Shown here: positions 62,202-64,000 of the stretch, piece after piece
How positions within the stretch are numbered: the first letter of the stretch is position 1
Layout of the letters: the number at the start of each line of letters is the position of its first letter
Assembly (NCBI GenBank): GCA_944349335.1
Contig: CALVMW010000001.1
Coordinates: 268,309 to 332,308, forward strand
Direction: 5' to 3'
Length of the DNA stretch: 64,000 nt
DNA from: an uncultured Bacilli bacterium
GTDB taxonomy: Bacteria > Bacillota_I > Bacilli_A > RFN20 > CAG-288
Notes under the pieces: model-generated
The model's input: the letters and a program-made list of their open reading frames with translations, nothing else
Told to the model about the DNA's origin: nothing
Database searches by the model: none
Position numbers and translations under genes: made by a program

Positions 62202-63574
62202 TAGTCGTATATTTAATTGTATTGATACTTGGCCTCTCTATACTTGTCTGCCTTCACGAATTTGGTCACTTGGTTGTTGCAAAAATTTGTAAAGTCTATT
62301 GTTATGAATACTCGATCGGTTTTGGACCAGCGATATTCAAACATCGCTTTAGAAAGAGAACAGCAAGAAAAGAGCCATTATATAGAGCCTTAACTAATGG
62401 TTTAAATGAAGATGATTTAAATGAAACTACTTATTCTTTGCGCTGTATTCCTTTAGGTGGCTATGTCTCAATGGCCGGGGAAGATGATGAACCCGATGAG
62501 ATAAATGAGATAAATATCCCCAAAGAGCGCACCTTAGATGGTGTAAATCACTTTAAACAGATTTGCATTATGTTAGCTGGTATTGCAATGAACTTCCTTG
62601 TCGCCTACATCCTTTTTGTTATCGCTTTTGGCTGTTTTACTCTCCAAGCCTATAATTACGCTACAAATGAGATTTCCATAACTGGTACAGATGAACAATT
62701 AAGTGAAAATAAACTTTATCAAGCAGGCGTTAGAAGCGGTGATAAATTCGTTTATCTTTATCAAGAATATGTCGATGTCTATCAAGATGGTGAAAAAAAG
62801 ACGATAACTTACCCTAGTGAATCTAATCGCTACGAATTAACTTCCTATCAAGATGTCGCCCCTAGCTATGAGGATAAAGTAAATAATAATGAAACCATCA
62901 CTTTAGATGATCTTGCTAAAACTTCGATAACTTATGCCGCCCTTAATCTTGCTACCCAGCAAAATATCGAGCTTGTCACTACTGATGAAGAGGGAATAAC
63001 TTATGACTATAGCGATATCACTATAGATGAAAATAGTAAAAGAATTATTTATCTAACCTATTTTTCTAACGAAGAACAGATAGAAAAAGAGACAACTATC
63101 ACCTTAAATGCTACTAAAGAACAAGATGAAGTCACTTTTGAACATTTCTCATTTAATGCTGCTATTGTCTCCTATCACGATACACCTAGTGAAGCTTTCG
63201 TCGATGCAGGAAAACAATTCTCTAGTTACTTTGTTAATATTTATCGAGCATTAGGATCAATCTTCACTAAAGATGGCTGGCAAAATTTAGGCGGCCTTAT
63301 CTCTATCTATCGTGTAAATGAACAAGCTATAACTTCCGGTTCTGGTTTTACATTCATAAATCTCTGGGCTTATATTTCTTTAAACCTCGGTTGCTTCAAC
63401 CTCATCCCTTTACCTCCTTTAGATGGCTGGAATGTTTTATTAGCTTTAGGAGAAACAGTAACCCGTAAAAAATTCTCTAGTAAGTTTAAAGGAATCGCTG
63501 GAACTATCGGTACAATTCTCTTAATTATCCTAGCTGTTCTCTTAATCGTTAAAGATATCATAATGCCAATATAA
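62198..63574 (+). CDS. rseP: RseP/RIP-type site-2 zinc protease
   Basis: A 458-residue intramembrane metalloprotease. The zinc motif HEFGH is at residues 20-24 and the C-terminal third ligand is in NLIPLPPLDGW near 405. A long middle part (about 150-340) contains a PDZ-like region plus acidic inserts. RIP proteases cut membrane-bound anti-sigma factors or signal peptides. Its place after dxr is the standard Firmicute order. A bidirectional terminator follows. Confidence 0.94.
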   Translation: MIVVYLIVLILGLSILVCLHEFGHLVVAKICKVYCYEYSIGFGPAIFKHRFRKRTARKEPLYRALTNGLNEDDLNETTYSLRCIPLGGYVSMAGEDDEPDEINEINIPKERTLDGVNHFKQICIMLAGIAMNFLVAYILFVIAFGCFTLQAYNYATNEISITGTDEQLSENKLYQAGVRSGDKFVYLYQEYVDVYQDGEKKTITYPSESNRYELTSYQDVAPSYEDKVNNNETITLDDLAKTSITYAALNLATQQNIELVTTDEEGITYDYSDITIDENSKRIIYLTYFSNEEQIEKETTITLNATKEQDEVTFEHFSFNAAIVSYHDTPSEAFVDAGKQFSSYFVNIYRALGSIFTKDGWQNLGGLISIYRVNEQAITSGSGFTFINLWAYISLNLGCFNLIPLPPLDGWNVLLALGETVTRKKFSSKFKGIAGTIGTILLIILAVLLIVKDIIMPI

Positions 63575-63575
63575 A

Positions 63576-63609
63576 AAAAGGGGTTCACATAATTGTGAAC
63601 CCTTTTTAT
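63576..63609. terminator. Bidirectional terminator between rseP and the Hsp20 gene
   Basis: Stem GGGGTTCAC / GTGAACCC with loop ATAATT, A-tract before and T-tract after. Confidence 0.88.
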
Positions 63610-63617
63610 TAGAGAGA

Positions 63618-64000
63618 TTATTCAATGTTGATATATTGATCTTCAATAGTCTGCTTACTCTCTTTAGGAAGAGTAATGTAGAGAATTCCATTCTCAGTAC
63701 GAGCTTTAATATCTTCCTTCTTAATGCTCTCTCCAACATAATAAGATCTAGAGAAAGTTCCTCTAAGGCTCTCATAATGAATATAGTTTGACTTTTCTTC
63801 ATCATTTTTAGCAGTGTAGTGAGCTTCAATCATAAGATAACCTTCTTTTAAGGAAAGTTTAATCTGATCTTTATTTAAGCCAGGAATCTCTACTTCGATA
63901 GTATAGCTATCTTCTCTCTCTTTGATATTGGTCCTCATAATATTATTATGAATCAGACCATCATCAAACTCATTGCCAAAGAAGTCAGAAAATAAAGATA
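63618..64000 (-). CDS. Hsp20/alpha-crystallin small heat-shock protein, start outside window
   Basis: A chaperone of the Hsp20 family. The frame stays open to the window edge (upstream codons read LFSDFFGNEFDDGL, then NNIMRTNIKE), so ATG 63938 is only an internal Met and the true start is beyond 64000. The alpha-crystallin domain has RTNIKEREDSYTIEVEIPG, LSLKEGYLMIEAHY and the ARTENGILYITLPK end. It prevents aggregation of unfolded proteins. Confidence 0.9.
   Translation of the reverse strand, partial: SLFSDFFGNEFDDGLIHNNIMRTNIKEREDSYTIEVEIPGLNKDQIKLSLKEGYLMIEAHYTAKNDEEKSNYIHYESLRGTFSRSYYVGESIKKEDIKARTENGILYITLPKESKQTIEDQYINIE

Overview
The window is AT-rich, uses the standard code with TGA as a stop (for example polA and cdsA end in TGA), and reads like a chromosome segment of a small-genome, anaerobic, low-GC Firmicute close to the gut Mollicutes or Erysipelotrichia. 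The evidence is Bacillus-type gene order (polA-mutM-coaE, infC-rpmI-rplT, ezrA-cysteine desulfurase-thiI, rpsF-ssb-rpsR, rpsB-tsf-pyrH-frr-uppS-cdsA-dxr-rseP), a long-insert PotA like that of mycoplasmas, rubrerythrin, an initiator tRNA with a reduced anticodon-stem signature, and very tight packing with overlapping genes. The exact taxon is inferred and not proven.

Layout. 1-6.3 kb: 3' part of dnaE, polA and a mutM-coaE gene fusion. 6.3-10.3 kb: glycosyltransferase, upp, the L20-leader operon (infC starts at ATA), rubrerythrin. 10.5-17 kb: CcpA-like LacI-family regulator, ezrA, cysteine desulfurase, thiI, an ADP-ribosylglycohydrolase and a chloramphenicol-acetyltransferase-like protein. 17-22.4 kb: an acidic membrane protein and a heterodimeric ABC exporter. 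22.4-27.7 kb: glyA, tandem mgtE genes, a SpoU methyltransferase. 27.8-33.4 kb: a membrane protein plus LemA pair, rpsF-ssb-rpsR, 5-formyl-THF cyclo-ligase, a guanylate-kinase-like protein, a HAD phosphatase. 33.7-39.8 kb: potABCD, an ATP-grasp ligase, tRNA-fMet. 39.9-51.4 kb: three Ser-rich surface lipoproteins, an aldo-keto reductase, cysK-cysE, a large orphan sigma-region-4 protein, nnrE. 51.5-55.7 kb: accessory island with a Vat-type acetyltransferase, GNAT, WYL regulator, DUF4258-like protein pair, a decayed phage terminase and a fold-back sequence, ending at tRNA-Glu. 55.7-64 kb: rpsB-to-rseP core operon and a truncated Hsp20 gene.

Themes that connect genes. Cre-like operator motifs (right half CGCTTWCA) lie upstream of all three lipoprotein genes, and a LacI/CcpA-type regulator is in the same window. 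Several promoter-proximal genes have no Shine-Dalgarno and a -10 box 6 to 13 bases from the start codon, suggesting leaderless or near-leaderless mRNAs. Three ribosomal protein operons carry structured leaders. I see no CRISPR array, no rRNA and no intact mobile element. The strongest candidates for undescribed biology are the 835-residue sigma-4-like protein, the three-arm inverted repeat beside the DUF4258 pair, and the lipoprotein regulon.
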